From Asterias rubens (lineage: Eukaryota; Echinodermata; Asteroidea; Forcipulatida; Asteriidae): a stretch of 64,000 nucleotides of DNA. Shown one piece after another: positions 13,001-21,907 of the stretch; positions within the stretch are counted from its first letter, which is position 1; each line of letters begins with the position of its first letter. Made by a program: the position numbers and the translations under genes. The stretch lies in NCBI RefSeq assembly GCF_902459465.1, contig NC_047070.1, forward strand, positions 3,462,054 through 3,526,053, in the 5' to 3' direction. The notes beneath the pieces are model-generated. The model saw only the letters and a program-made list of their open reading frames with translations. It was not told where the DNA came from and ran no database searches.

Positions 13001-13339
13001 AATTAGATTTTGAGGTCCCGAAAACAACTCCGAGTGACAAGGGTGTTTTTTCTTACATTATTATCTCACAATCTCGACGACCAATTGAGCTCAAATTTTT
13101 CACAGGTTTGTTTTTATGCGTAATGTTGAGATACACCAAGTGAGAAGACTGGTCTTTGGCAACTACCAATATTGTCCAGTGTCTTAAAAAAGACTTTCAA
13201 AATAAACTCAAACAATAAAATACAAATAAACTAACCGATCTGACTGCTGCTAGTGTCTCGTTTTCTGTACCGTCTGTAGGGTCATCCACGCTAAACCAAG
13301 CAGTCCAAGTTGTAGGGGGCACGATAGGAGGTATCGATT
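6809..13339 (-). CDS. Lectin gene A: WxxW + LamG-like + Ig-like + RWVLP module + FTP (F-type lectin) domain, 5' end missing
   Basis: Eight exons on the minus strand, read from high to low coordinate: 13236-13339, 12071-12272, 10178-10909, 9430-9744, 8272-8514, 7949-8074, 7593-7688 and 6809-7062. Together they give about 690 codons with consistent splice phases (mostly phase 1, as in shuffled extracellular domains). The first two exons make a WxxW domain (WTAWFSVDDP... then C-rich ending CLDYEIRFECP). The third is a concanavalin/LamG-like fold (LTFWMRY, WTHHCFTYN, YYKNGVLGFS). The fourth is an Ig-like domain (LVCLAKSG, ITWHR, IACEAS). The fifth is an unrecognised Cys-containing module. The last three form a fucolectin/tachylectin-4/pentraxin-1 (FTP) domain (GKPTEQSS, AVDGK, PWWRVDL, LCEVMV). 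No membrane segment is seen, so it is probably secreted and may recognise glycans. The signal-peptide exon and true start lie further right and were not identified. Gene B is a shorter paralog. Confidence 0.8.
7153..7545 (-). mobile_element. Family A MITE in gene A intron
   Basis: Inverted orientation: starts AAAGACACTGGACACTATTGG and ends AATAGTGTCCACTGCCTTTAA, with the central palindrome near 7340-7382. It sits between the last two FTP exons. Confidence 0.85.
7593..7688 (-). CDS. Gene A exon: FTP domain part 2
   Basis: 96 nt, phase 1 to phase 1, acceptor TTGCCAACAG and donor GTAAGT. Encodes DPWWRVDLEDEHCIRTITII then NRIDCCS: the core beta strand and the first part of the R-x-D-x4-R motif. 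Confidence 0.85.
7949..8074 (-). CDS. Gene A exon: FTP domain part 1
   Basis: 126 nt, phase 1 to phase 1, donor GTAAGT. Encodes VDFSIIGKPTEQSS ... HKAVDGKGL ... NGDCTKT, the N-terminal strand and 'AVDG' loop of FTP lectins. The His usual in 'CTHT' is Lys here. Confidence 0.8.
8272..8514 (-). CDS. Gene A exon: 'RWVLP' extracellular module
   Basis: A 243-nt exon, phase 1 to phase 1, acceptor TTTTTACTCAG and donor GTGAGG. Encodes about 81 residues with Cys in AQNCYLGQ, NNRCICTRLL and FLDCPG and the motif LRWVLPVDY. Gene B carries the same module split over two exons (HRWVLPYED ... IFWDCPG). I do not recognise a named domain. It always directly precedes the FTP domain here. Confidence 0.7.
8923..9081. 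mobile_element. Foldback element (CCGAAGCCGTGG arms)
   Basis: Left arm CCCTTCTCGAAACCAGGGC with GGCTTCGGCTCC; right arm GGAGCCTGAAGCCGAAGCC with GATTCGAAAAGG. The arms are imperfect inverted copies around a ~60-bp loop. Non-coding, in an intron of gene A. Confidence 0.6.
9131..9240. mobile_element. Short inverted-repeat element (GCAGACATACCAGGTAAATT)
   Basis: Left arm GCAGCAGACATACCAGG, right arm GGCATGTCTGCTGCCACC. This is a second, more diverged copy of the element at 9934-10045. Confidence 0.6.
9430..9744 (-). CDS. Gene A exon: Ig-like domain
   Basis: A 315-nt exon, phase 1 to phase 1, acceptor TATTTTGCAG and donor GTAACC. Encodes an Ig-type domain with first Cys in LVCLAKSG, core Trp in NITWHRADDG and second Cys in TIACEASDVVGS, a spacing consistent with an I- or V-like set. 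Confidence 0.75.
9934..10045. mobile_element. Short inverted-repeat element, best copy
   Basis: Left arm GGTGGCAGCAGACATACCAG then GTAAATT; right arm is its inverted copy, ending CTGGTATGCCTGCTGCCACC. 112 bp in all, within the intron between the LamG-like and Ig-like exons. Confidence 0.7.
10178..10909 (-). CDS. Gene A exon: LamG/concanavalin-like domain
   Basis: One 732-nt exon, phase 1 to phase 1, acceptor TCTTCCTTAG and donor GTGAGT. Encodes about 244 residues. Features typical of LamG_3/pentraxin-like jelly-roll domains are visible: IHWELSGKAN near the start, TLTFWMRYRS, RGFTIYLTKKFSLIVNG, WTHHCFTYNADDGTRYYKNG, and a final strand set NNLGRPEGDFSDFKMFYR. Assignment to the fold is by motif. 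Calcium or carbohydrate binding cannot be judged. Confidence 0.75.
11011..11164 (+). mobile_element. Family A MITE, 5'-truncated
   Basis: Begins inside the element (AAGTAATTTTCCACGAATTT), keeps the central palindrome, and ends GTTCAGTGTCTTAA, directly against the next inverted copy. Confidence 0.75.
11161..11523 (-). mobile_element. Family A MITE, inverted
   Basis: Starts TTAAAGACATTGGACAC and ends AATAGTGTTCACTGCCTTAA. It shares its TTAA with the truncated copy to the left, so the two form a large inverted repeat. Confidence 0.85.
12071..12272 (-). CDS. Gene A exon: C-terminal half of WxxW domain
   Basis: Acceptor TTCCAATAG, donor GTAAAT, phase 0 in and phase 1 out. Encodes a Cys-rich segment with AECRVKF, GLLCQNSDQ and CLDYEIRFECP. 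The closing C-x-DYE-x-R-x-x-C is the usual end of a WxxW domain (CILP, gel-forming mucins). Confidence 0.8.
12820..13187 (+). mobile_element. Family A MITE in gene A intron
   Basis: Begins TTAAAAGGCCCCAGACAC and ends TTGTCCAGTGTCTTAA, with the central palindrome near 12980-13022. It lies only ~50 bp from the donor of the first WxxW exon. Confidence 0.85.
13236..13339 (-). CDS. Gene A exon: N-terminal half of WxxW domain
   Basis: Acceptor TTTGACAG at the high end, donor GTTAGT at the low end, phase 1 in and phase 0 out. Encodes ESIPPIVPPTTWTAWF then SVDDPTDGTENETLAAVRS. The W-x-x-W followed by an acidic 'D-x-P' stretch is the signature of the Mucin2/CILP WxxW family. Confidence 0.8.
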
Positions 13340-14099
13340 CTGTCAAATTAATTTTTACGAGTTAGCAATGCAGGTTTACTAAGCGTTCTCAATTAAAAGG
13401 GATAATTTGAACTTGATTAATTAACTGCTTTTTGATTTGTTGAATGTTTGAATATTCTGTTTTGGCTGACACTACCCTGAGTGAAGCTTTTGTACTGTGT
13501 GTATGTAGATCTTACCAAGTCTTACCAAGCCTCAAATCTCAGAGGGTTTCAGTTTGGTTTTAGAAAACATGTGTTTTTCTATTTGTCACTTCTACGGATG
13601 CGTCACTTTGTAAAAACGGAGGGAATCGCCAAAACAAAACATTTGTGTGAGATCATTTTATAAATAAAAATTTTGAGCGTCACAATGATAAAATAAATCT
13701 TTTTGTTAGTTTATGAAAACCAAAATTGTAACTTCTTGAAATACCTGCAATGAGAATTTACCCCAATTTTAAATTGTCAAGTTCTTGAATGTTTTAATAT
13801 TTACAACATTTTATTATTAATTTGACGAGTAGTTCAATGCATAAACATGACTTGGAAAAAGCCGGGAAATGGTCCGGTCGGTTATTGGAGTCAGTGTTAG
13901 ATTATTTTGTTCGGATAAAAGAGACTCGTCAAAAAAATAAAAAACTTGCTATACTTTTGCAAAATGCAAACAAGGTTTAGTTGATAATACAGCTTTTGAA
14001 GTGTTTGACTGAAAGAGTAAACTTACCATTTACACAAACTCCTGCGGTGAAACTTAATTGAAGAACAACTAACTGCAAAGAAATAACGACAGGTTTCGT

Positions 14100-14451
14100 T
14101 TAACGGGAAGGTACACGTTTGGTAATTACTCAAAACAAATATTAACTTAAAAACTGACTTGGTAACGAGCATTGGCTGTTGATAGTATAACACATTGTGA
14201 GACAACTCCCTCTAAAGTAGCATAGTTCTCACCTAAATAATAAAAGACTTCTAGCTAGAAGTATTTTGTTCCTATCTGAAAGCACACAAATTCGTCCAAC
14301 AAGGGTGTTTCTTCTTTCATCATTTTCTTCCAACTCCGATGACCAATATTGAGCTCAATTTTCACAGGTTTGTTATTTTATGCATATGTTGAGATACACT
14401 AAGTGAGAACACTGGCCTTTGACAATTCCCAATAGTGTGCCTTCCCTTTAA
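14100..14451 (+). mobile_element. Family B MITE, first of three back to back
   Basis: TTAACGGGAAGGTACACG at left, TGTGCCTTCCCTTTAA at right, central hairpin AGACTTCTAGCTAGAAGT. Its right TTAA is the left TTAA of the next element. Confidence 0.85.
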
Positions 14452-14809
14452 AGATAGTGGACACTATTGGTAACTACTCAAAATAATGATTAGCATAAAA
14501 CCTTACTTGGTAATATAAAACATTGTGAGAAACGGCTCCCTCTAGAGTGAAGTAGTTTTCGAGAAAAAAAGTAAATTTCCACGAATTCGATCTCGAGAGC
14601 TCAAATTTAGAATTTGAGGTCTCGAAATCAAGCATCTGAAAGCACACAACTTCGTTTGACAAGGGTGTTTTTCTTTCATTATTATCTCGCAACTTCGATG
14701 ACCAATTGAGCTCAAATTTTCACAGGTTTGTTATGTTACGCATATATTGAGATACACCAAGTGAGAAGACTTGTCAGTGACAATTACCAATAGTGTCCAT
14801 TGTCTTTAA
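14448..14809 (+). mobile_element. Family A MITE, second of three
   Basis: TTAAAGATAGTGGACACTATTGG at left, AATAGTGTCCATTGTCTTTAA at right, family A central palindrome (AATTTGAGGTCTCGAAATC). Shares TTAA with both neighbours. Confidence 0.85.
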
Positions 14810-15169
14810 AGAAACATTACAGAATTGGTTTTGCTAACAAAACATCATGTAATCCACCATTTACATAAACTGACAAACCTGTAGAAGTTAGGGATCGATC
14901 GGCAATCCAGGTCACGATTAATATGGTGAAAGCCCGTTTATACAGTTTGCATGACATTGATGCGAACACTACAATGAATAAAACGCTCACTGAGCGATAA
15001 ACTCCATATGCGAAATTAGCTTATTTATTTCTCATCAAATATGACATTTCAGACAAGAATATTTCAAGGGATGTTTTCTACCATCATCACCATTAGACCG
15101 TGTATAAGTTCGATGTAAATCTGTGATATTCACGATTTTGTTTCTGACCAATTCTGTAACGTTCCTTAA
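14806..15169 (+). mobile_element. Family E MITE, third of three
   Basis: Left end TTAAAGAAACATTACAG with AATTGGT, right end ACCAATTCTGTAACG with TTCCTTAA. Internal sequence is unrelated to families A/B. Related, in inverted orientation, to a longer copy at about 19030-20011. Confidence 0.75.
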
Positions 15170-15474
15170 AAAGCAAAGTATATTCTTAGATTTTTGCGAA
15201 CCAAAATTCTTTGCAAAGGTATAACATGAAACTGATTTGTGAAAATTAAATTTTCAAAAGGTGGTCTCGTTTTTGGGGTCTCGCTGAAAAAAAATACTTT
15301 GTCGACGCAGACACAAATAGTCTCTACTAGGAATACACAAACTGAGTGTTATAACTGCAGTTACGCTTCTCAGATTTTGAGTAACTAAAAATAGTGTCCA
15401 CCAGTGCCTTTATTTTCTTTTTATTAATATGATTTGAAATAGGCAGGTCATTCTAGTCAGGTGGCTAAGCACCG
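15170..15474. other. Intergenic, half of a 51-bp tandem duplication at the end
   Basis: No gene seen. 15424-15474 is one copy of a ~51-bp segment (TTAATATGATTTGAAATAGG...) whose second copy starts at 15853, on the other side of a MITE. Confidence 0.5.
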
Positions 15475-15856
15475 TTAAAGTCAGTGGACACTATTGGTAA
15501 TTGTCAAAGACCAGTCTTCTCACATGGTGTATCTAAACATATGCTTAAAATAACAAACCTGTGAAAATGTGAGCTCAAATGGTCGTCGGAGTTGCGAGAT
15601 ATGAATGAAGTAAACAGACACCCTTGTCGCACGAAGTTGTGTGTTTTTATATGGTTGATTTCGAGACCTCAAGCTGTAAATCTGAGGTCTCGAAATCAAA
15701 TTTGTGGAAAATTACTTCTTTCTCGAAAACTACGTTACTTCAGAGGGAGCCGTTTCTCACAATGTTTTATACCGTCAACCTCTCCCCATTGTTCGTCACC
15801 AAGAAAGGTTTTAAGCTAATAATTATTTTGAGACCAATAGTGTCCACTGCCTTTAA
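15475..15856 (-). mobile_element. Family A MITE inside a tandem duplication
   Basis: TTAAAGTCAGTGGACAC to GTCCACTGCCTTTAA. The 41 bp following the right TTAA repeats the sequence at 15424-15464. Confidence 0.85.
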
Positions 15857-16212
15857 TATGATTTGAAATAGGCAGGTCATTCTAGTCAGGTGGACAAAAA
15901 CACCAGTTTTGGCACAGGTGTTCACAAGGTTCACACTTTTGAGTCGTGGGATTCTTTAAAAAGTCAGGGTGGTTGCCAAATATGTGACTTGTCGGTAGAA
16001 GGACAATTTTAGTACCACAACATCGTCAACGATTTTAAAAATACCATAAAATGTTCAACTTTCAATCACCCCCCCCCCCCCAACCTACCCAATTAAAATC
16101 CAGCCTCTTATAGGTGTGGATCCCAGCATTTTGAAGAAAGGGTGCTTCGTCGTGACTGAAGTTTGTTTTTGTTCAACATTATCACATCGCTCACAATATC
16201 ACGTATACGTAT

Positions 16213-16876
16213 GGGGCCCAATTTCATGGCTCTGCTTACCGCTGAATTCTGCGCTTACGCAAACGATTCCCCGCTTACGTGCAAGCGCCGAATTTTTGCG
16301 CTAGCCTTGTAAGCGTAGAATGCCTAGTAACGTGGAGTACGCACGCGCAGAAGCCAAAATTCGCCGCTAACCCGTGAAATAGGCTTGCCGTAAGCACATA
16401 ATTCCATGCTTCCGTAAGCGCCGATTCTGTGCTTACGGTGTTCTCTTAGATAATTACCATGATTGAATAGTATTATTTTCGTTTAACGTATATATTACTT
16501 TAGTTAACTGCTTTTGTTATATATTATTTTTGATACAGCTTTTACCACTTTTTTACTTTTCTCTGTATATCCATCATATAGAGAACCACTGTCTTTGTGT
16601 TTGTTTGTCCTGTTAGTGTTTGTCCATGTCTTTCCATGTGTAACTTTTTGTCGTGTTTTAAATATCCCAGACATTGTTCTGAAAACAAACTACGTTTGTA
16701 TTTACTCACATCCCTGGGGGACTCCACCCTACAAGCTTGCTTTTGGGAGTCCTCCACCACTTAATCTATTGTGTATTTTTACTACTCTATGTTATATCTT
16801 GTCATCTGAAATGATTGAGTGGAAATAAAATTGAACTTGAACTTGAACTTGAAGCAGAGCCATGAAATTGGGCCCC
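16213..16876. mobile_element. Family D foldback element split by a retroelement tail
   Basis: Left arm GGGGCCCAATTTCATGGCTC with TGCTTA, right arm its inverted copy GCAGAGCCATGAAATTGGGC near 16855-16876. Between them is repetitive CGCTTACG-rich sequence and then a retroelement 3' end (about 16500-16852). Confidence 0.65.
16500..16852 (+). mobile_element. Non-LTR retroelement 3' end
   Basis: 3'-untranslated-like sequence with GGGGGACTCCACCC and GGGAGTCCTCCACC, an AATAAA, and a (TTGAAC)n tail (GAACTTGAACTTGAACTTGAA). This tail style is typical of CR1/L2-like LINE 3' ends. No reverse-transcriptase frame is present. Confidence 0.6.
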
Positions 16877-16932
16877 GATTAGAACCCCTGCATGATATCA
16901 TAATCTCATGTAATTTTGCGGCTAATAATATG

Positions 16933-17040
16933 TACAGTCGACTCCCGTTATTACGAGCTCGCATGTTACGAGGTTCCGGTTATTACGAGGTTTTTTGCCG
17001 GTCCCGAACTGCCCCGTGCGTGTTTCAATGCATTAAAATA
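16933..17040. mobile_element. Fragment of a Tc1/pogo-like end (tentative)
   Basis: Contains the repeated motif TTATTACGAG (CCCGTTATTACGAGCTCGC, then GGTTATTACGAGG) after CAGTCGACT, reminiscent of pogo/Tigger termini. Only one end is seen. Confidence 0.3.
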
Positions 17041-17084
17041 TGGATTATACGACTATTAATGGACTATTAATTGTGTACTTTATT

Positions 17085-17238
17085 TTTTCTTTTATTATTT
17101 CTTTTTGTTTATTATCATTAGTATTATTATTATTATTGTTATTTTTTTTTTTTTTTTGGGGGGGGGTGGACACAAACCTAATGGCAGGTTGTATTATATA
17201 AGCACCCAATAAACCTGACCTGACCTGACCTGACCTGA
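17085..17238 (+). mobile_element. Retroelement 3' end with (ACCTG)n tail
   Basis: T14-G9 tract followed by GGTTGTATTATATAAGC, AATAAA and four tandem CCTGA units. This is a LINE/SINE-type 3' tail with no coding sequence. Confidence 0.5.
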
Positions 17239-17984
17239 ATTAATGTGAATATAAAACAATCATGAATCATCTGAATATCTAGAAAACACTATTTTAAAGC
17301 AAACAAACAATAATATATATCACCCAATCAGTTCCTTGCCATTTGATTGGAGGATTGTCCGTCACGTGATAGGAAATAAAAGTACTGATGCATGATTCGT
17401 CACTCACCGTGCATTTTTCGTTCCATCGGAAAAGCACCTTTGCACGGTGAGTAAAAACGTCACTGCGCGCGCGTCTATGGTAATGCAGCAGTATTGCAAG
17501 GCACATTCATTTTGAAATTTTCTGATTTACTTTAAAAAAATGTATAACAATCCGAAGGCTCCTCGGCTAATATTAATTAATAGACCCTCATCAAGCCTGT
17601 GTCAAAATTGTGCTTTTGTCCACCGTGCAAATCTAATTTCGCTAAGCCACCCGACTATACGACCATCAATGAGCCAGATATTCTTTACTTTGATTTGAAG
17701 CGAACAATTCAATGCGAGCTGAGGTGAGACCTTAAGCTATTCTATATAACAAGTGCCCTATTAGACGATCAATTTTTTTATTGGTTTTTGCTCATGGAAG
17801 ACCTTGGAAGTATGATTGAAGCTGTTGAACTTAAATGAGCCTTGTGGCGGTCCTTTCTAGTCATCGACCACAATCAATATCCTTAATAACGATTCTTGTC
17901 AAATGGTCGTCTACACCATCCGGTACCAGCCTTTCGACCCAATACAGCAAAATTTCAAGCTGTCTGTAGGAAATTTGGAACACA
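17239..17984. other. Intergenic, no gene seen
   Basis: One short hairpin at 17403-17451 (CTCACCGTGCA ... TGCACGGTGAG). Otherwise nothing is recognised. Confidence 0.4.
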
Positions 17985-18304
17985 TTAAAGGAACACAATG
18001 CCTCGGTCGAGTTGGTATTTAAAAGCGTTTGAAACCTTTATTATGAAATGCGAAATAGATAGACAATTTAAAAGTAGAACATATAATGATCCACACAAAC
18101 ATGCCTCAAAATTGTACAGTTTTCCTTGTTAATACGTCGCGAAGAAACACGGTCGGCCATTTTGTGGAGTCACATAATTATTTGACTCCCATAAATGGCC
18201 GACCGTGTTATAGTTCGCAACTTAAAAGGAAAGCCGTGCAATTTCGAGTAATACTTGTGTGGATCATTATATTCTACCTTTAAAATATCTTTCTAACCAT
18301 TTGC
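17985..18304 (+). mobile_element. Family C foldback MITE, right end truncated
   Basis: Starts TTAAAGGAACACAATGCC. Its core is a long hairpin: ACGGTCGGCCATTTTGTGGA pairing with CCATAAATGGCCGACCGTG. The flanking arms carry GATCCACACAAACATG and its inverted partner GTGTGGATC. Same family as 32255-32626. Confidence 0.75.
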
Positions 18305-18472
18305 ATATTACAGCTAATGTTCGGAAATGGTCCTTGTTTATCGATTTTTGTTAATGTAAAGTGCATAATGGTTATTGCTGAAGAAATGGTCATCGATCGA
18401 ATTCTGTCTGCCGAAGAATCGACCCATAGTTACTTGAAATGTTGTCATGGTATTTAATAGGGTACATTTTGT

Positions 18473-18848
18473 TTAAAGGCACTGAATACGTTTGGTAATT
18501 GTCAAAAAGCAGTATTCTCGCTTAGTGTATTCCAACATATGCGTAAAATAACAAACCTGTGTAAATTTGGACTCAATTGGTCAATCAAGTTGCACGAAAA
18601 TTATAAAATAAAAAGCACCCTCGTTGTACAAAATAGTGTGCTTTCAGATAGGAATAAAAGGCTTCTGGCCAGAAGTCTAATATTATTTTAGTGAGAAACT
18701 ACCTCTTTCTCAAAGAATTACGATTACGTCAGAGGGAGCCGTTTCTCACAATGATTTTATACTATCAACAGCTCTCCATTACTCGTTACCAAGTAAAGTT
18801 TTATGCTATATGTTTTGAGTAAATACCAAACGTGTACAGTGCCTTTAA
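18473..18848 (-). mobile_element. Family B-like MITE with mixed ends
   Basis: Ends AAAGGCACTGAATACG / GTACAGTGCCTTTAA resemble family A termini, but the centre GGCTTCTGGCCAGAAGTC is the family B hairpin. It therefore bridges the two subfamilies. Confidence 0.8.
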
Positions 18849-19029
18849 AAACCTTTTTTTTGTCATAACCTTTTGTCTATTATTTGTGATACTAACTTGA
18901 CATTTCTCACTATAAGCTCTGCATGTTCAGTTTTTGTTGTATCAATGTATGTTTAACATGCCATTGTTTGCTTTAAATTGATAAAATGTAAATAATATTG
19001 ATATATTGATATATTGATTTTTTTTTACA

Positions 19030-20011
19030 GGTAAGAAACGAAAATCATGAAGATCACAGACTTACATAAAACTTACACGGTCTAATGATTATGACAGTTT
19101 AAAAAATCCCTTGAAATTTTTCTGTCTGAAATGTCATAACCATTTAGCCACTGGACCGCCCAGCCACCTAAAGCGATACACTGTATTATGCGGTAGGAGG
19201 AAACCTCTCTATATCTTTTGTTTGTAGAAAATAAGAAACATCAAAATAAAACTAGGTAGTCAATAGTATGCCTACGCATTGGTGAATCCATCTAGTTGTT
19301 TAGATCATTATTAATTTTTCTCTTCACAGTTGACTTGATGAAGCTAATGAGGATGAAACAATTTAGCACCCACCCAACAAAACGCTCATTAGTAAACACA
19401 AAGGAAACTGTATTTATCATTCAAGGTGATATTGTCGAAAACTTATGCCTTCGCAAATAATCAGCATTGAGCCAGATAAATGCCTTGAAAAGCTATTGTA
19501 TCCATTTTAATTATCATTATACAAAAATAATCGCCATAAATATTACCGTAGGGTTTTATATTGTTCCCCAAATGAGGACTTGTACAAATATTACCGAAAG
19601 GGTCAACAATTGTGCGTTTAATTATAAATAATAAGCCTTGGCTATCTTTAAAAAATTTGAACTACATTTTCAGTAAAGTTACTGCAAGAATCTTGAAAAG
19701 AAAAACAAAATTATTTCGGCAAACTCGGGCGGTGCAGGGACTAGAGGGATAATTTGATGAGAAATAAATCATCTAACTTCGCGTTTGGAGTTTGTCGCTC
19801 AGTGAGCGTTTTTTGCCTTTTTATTTTGGCATCGATGCAATGAAAAAATTGTAATCGGTTTTCACTATTCTCTCGTGACCCAGATGGCCGATCGATCTCA
19901 AACTTCTACAGGATTTATCAGCTTATGTATATGGTGGGTTACAAACAGTTAATACACTGCCATCAACTGTTTTGATAGATAAACAAAAACAATTCTGTCA
20001 TGTTCCTTTAA
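19030..20011 (-). mobile_element. Family E element, longer inverted copy
   Basis: Ends AACAATTCTGTCATG with TTCCTTTAA at the right. Inverted matches to 14806-15169 occur at 19030-19140 (GTAAGAAACGAAAATCATGA), 19745-19850 (GCTCAGTGAGCG) and 19875-19910 (GGCCGATCGATCTC). About 600 bp more internal sequence than the short copy, with no clear ORF. Confidence 0.55.
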
Positions 20012-20350
20012 CATAATAGCTTTACTTTTGTGTAAAATTTTACCTGTTTTTTTTCTATATTTATTTTATGTTCCCTACATGCATTTTAGGATACTTTGGT
20101 GTTCGACGATGTGTTCGACGATTCTGTTTTTGTTGTGTAATAGATTTAATGTCACGTCAATTATTATTATAATATTTCACTCCATAATTTTAATTGTGTT
20201 ACTGCTCATGTAATTCTATACTGCTGGTAGCGATTTGAATAGATTTTTAACAAAGCAATTAAATGAAATGAAGGAATAAATTGTGAGATTTGTCACCGAA
20301 AACCTGTTATCTTTACAGCATTGTTACAGGCAGCATTGTTCGAAATGGTA

Positions 20351-20550
20351 TGGACCTAATTACAGAAAGGCTCTAAGCACAAAAACTTGCTAAGCACAGA
20401 AAAGTATTGTATTAGAGAAACAGAATACCAGCCAAAAATACGTTAAGTTGACACTGTTGTGACTGGTGCCCACTAATTTTTGCTTATAAAAGATTTTTTT
20501 TTTGTCAAGCAGTATTTTCTGCTCATAACAACTTTATGAAAATGGGTCAG
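20351..20550. mobile_element. Family D foldback element, diverged
   Basis: Left arm GGACCTAATTACAGAAAGGC with CTAAGCAC, right arm CAACTTTATGAAAATGGGTC. Same arms as the GGGCCCAATTTCAT elements. Confidence 0.5.
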
Positions 20551-21223
20551 ATGGCGTCATCAGCATCTAATGAAAAACATACTGTATGGCGCTTAAAACA
20601 CACAGGTGTAAGTCACAAACTGTTTTCTCTTACAGCATGAATGAAAGTGTAATATGCCCTTTTTGTATTTGAAAAAAAAACCTTTTGTATTTATAGATAG
20701 TAATTATAGATTGTAATTTAACTTAACTTATAAACTTAACTTAAATGCATTTATAAAGCGCTTTAACACTGTTTCAAAGCGCTGTACAGTTAAGAAAAAC
20801 ATTAAAATGCAGGATTAAAAAACATGAGCAAAAACAGTTAAAAAAGTAGCAACAAATTTAGTAAAAACATTGCATTACAAACAATCATATTACACGGAAT
20901 AAAATACAAAAAGATAAGCGTCAGGCGGACCCAGAATAAATCAACCCCATTTTTGATAAAAAGAGCTAAATGCAATGTGTAAATGGCCATCGTTATGTCA
21001 AAATATTTAAAACAAATTACCAAACAAACAAAAACAAATAATATAGTAATTGTAAACAAAAAAGTATTATTTGACCAATTTTAGGTGAACTGCCCTGCCT
21101 TCCTTCCTTTGTTTTCTTGCAAGTTGGACTACGATTGAAGACTCTGAAAGTTTATGGCCACAAAACGTCAAATTTCAATGACATGCTGTTATAGTTTATT
21201 CCACCACTTTCAAGATAGCTATT
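20551..21223. other. Intergenic with a short repeat fragment
   Basis: 20740-20800 has the TTATAAAGCGCTTT ... CAAAGCGCTGTACA pattern common in marine invertebrate repeats. No gene seen. Confidence 0.4.
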
Positions 21224-21907
21224 TTAAAGTCACCTGGAAATATAATTGTTTTTCTTCAAAGATTCGAGTATATGTTTCTGAACAATAAAATATTTGTTTA
21301 AGTAATTGTTTTAAACAATTTATGTGTTAAAAAAAAATAATTGTGTGGGGTGACTCCGCTTACCCCCTTTGCCTCGATCGAACATCGAACACACGTACGT
21401 GCAATTACGTTCAAGTCCTACTCGTGAATTTGTACGTTTCGAAAAAGGGTTTTTCTTGCATTTTCCGGCAAAGTCGACCAGGTGTATTGCTGCTGGATGC
21501 AGCAAAACATCTAAAGACAAGTTTTTTTCTAAAACATGACGCCATCCCAACAACTTTCCAGCTTGTGGGGAAGTCGAAGAAGGTACCTGAAAGACGTAAC
21601 GAACCTGGAGGAGCATTTGCCTATAACGTGAAAACAATCAGTTGTTGTTTTAACTTTGATGGCATGTTTTTATAGCTTGTGCCAAGCGTCACTATCTTGT
21701 GTTGGCACTGCAAGCGATTCATCGCGCCTCGATTGACGTCACGAACAGCGCCCTCTCGGGTCGGGCTTATTTTCAAATTTGTAAATCACATGAAAACCAA
21801 TTTTGTTAAACCTTAGTTAATTGTTCATTAATATTCCACTTATCAAAACACATGTTTTAGTGACAACAACTATATTTTGACACAATACCACTTCCAGGTG
21901 ACTTTAA
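21224..21907 (+). mobile_element. P-like element remnant with THAP-finger fragment (tentative)
   Basis: Bounded by TTAAAGTCACCTGGAA and its inverted copy TTCCAGGTGACTTTAA. Inside, about 21470-21537 (+), a short frame reads STRCIAAGCSKTSKDKFF, matching the N-terminal C-x-(x)-GCS-x-x-x pattern of THAP zinc fingers, and then stops. P-element transposases carry an N-terminal THAP finger, so this may be an internally deleted relative. The rest of the transposase is absent. Confidence 0.4.

Noticed and set aside
14474-15866. Short open frames such as those containing FETSNSK or FLTMFYT
   Set aside because: They are translations of family A MITEs and recur with each copy on both strands.
16818-17070. 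Open frame with KLNLNLNLKQ
   Set aside because: Derived from the (TTGAAC)n tail of a retroelement.
20028-21059. Hydrophobic open frames on either strand
   Set aside because: AT-rich sequence with poly(T)/poly(A) runs gives Phe/Ile/Leu-rich frames; no splice context or similarity.
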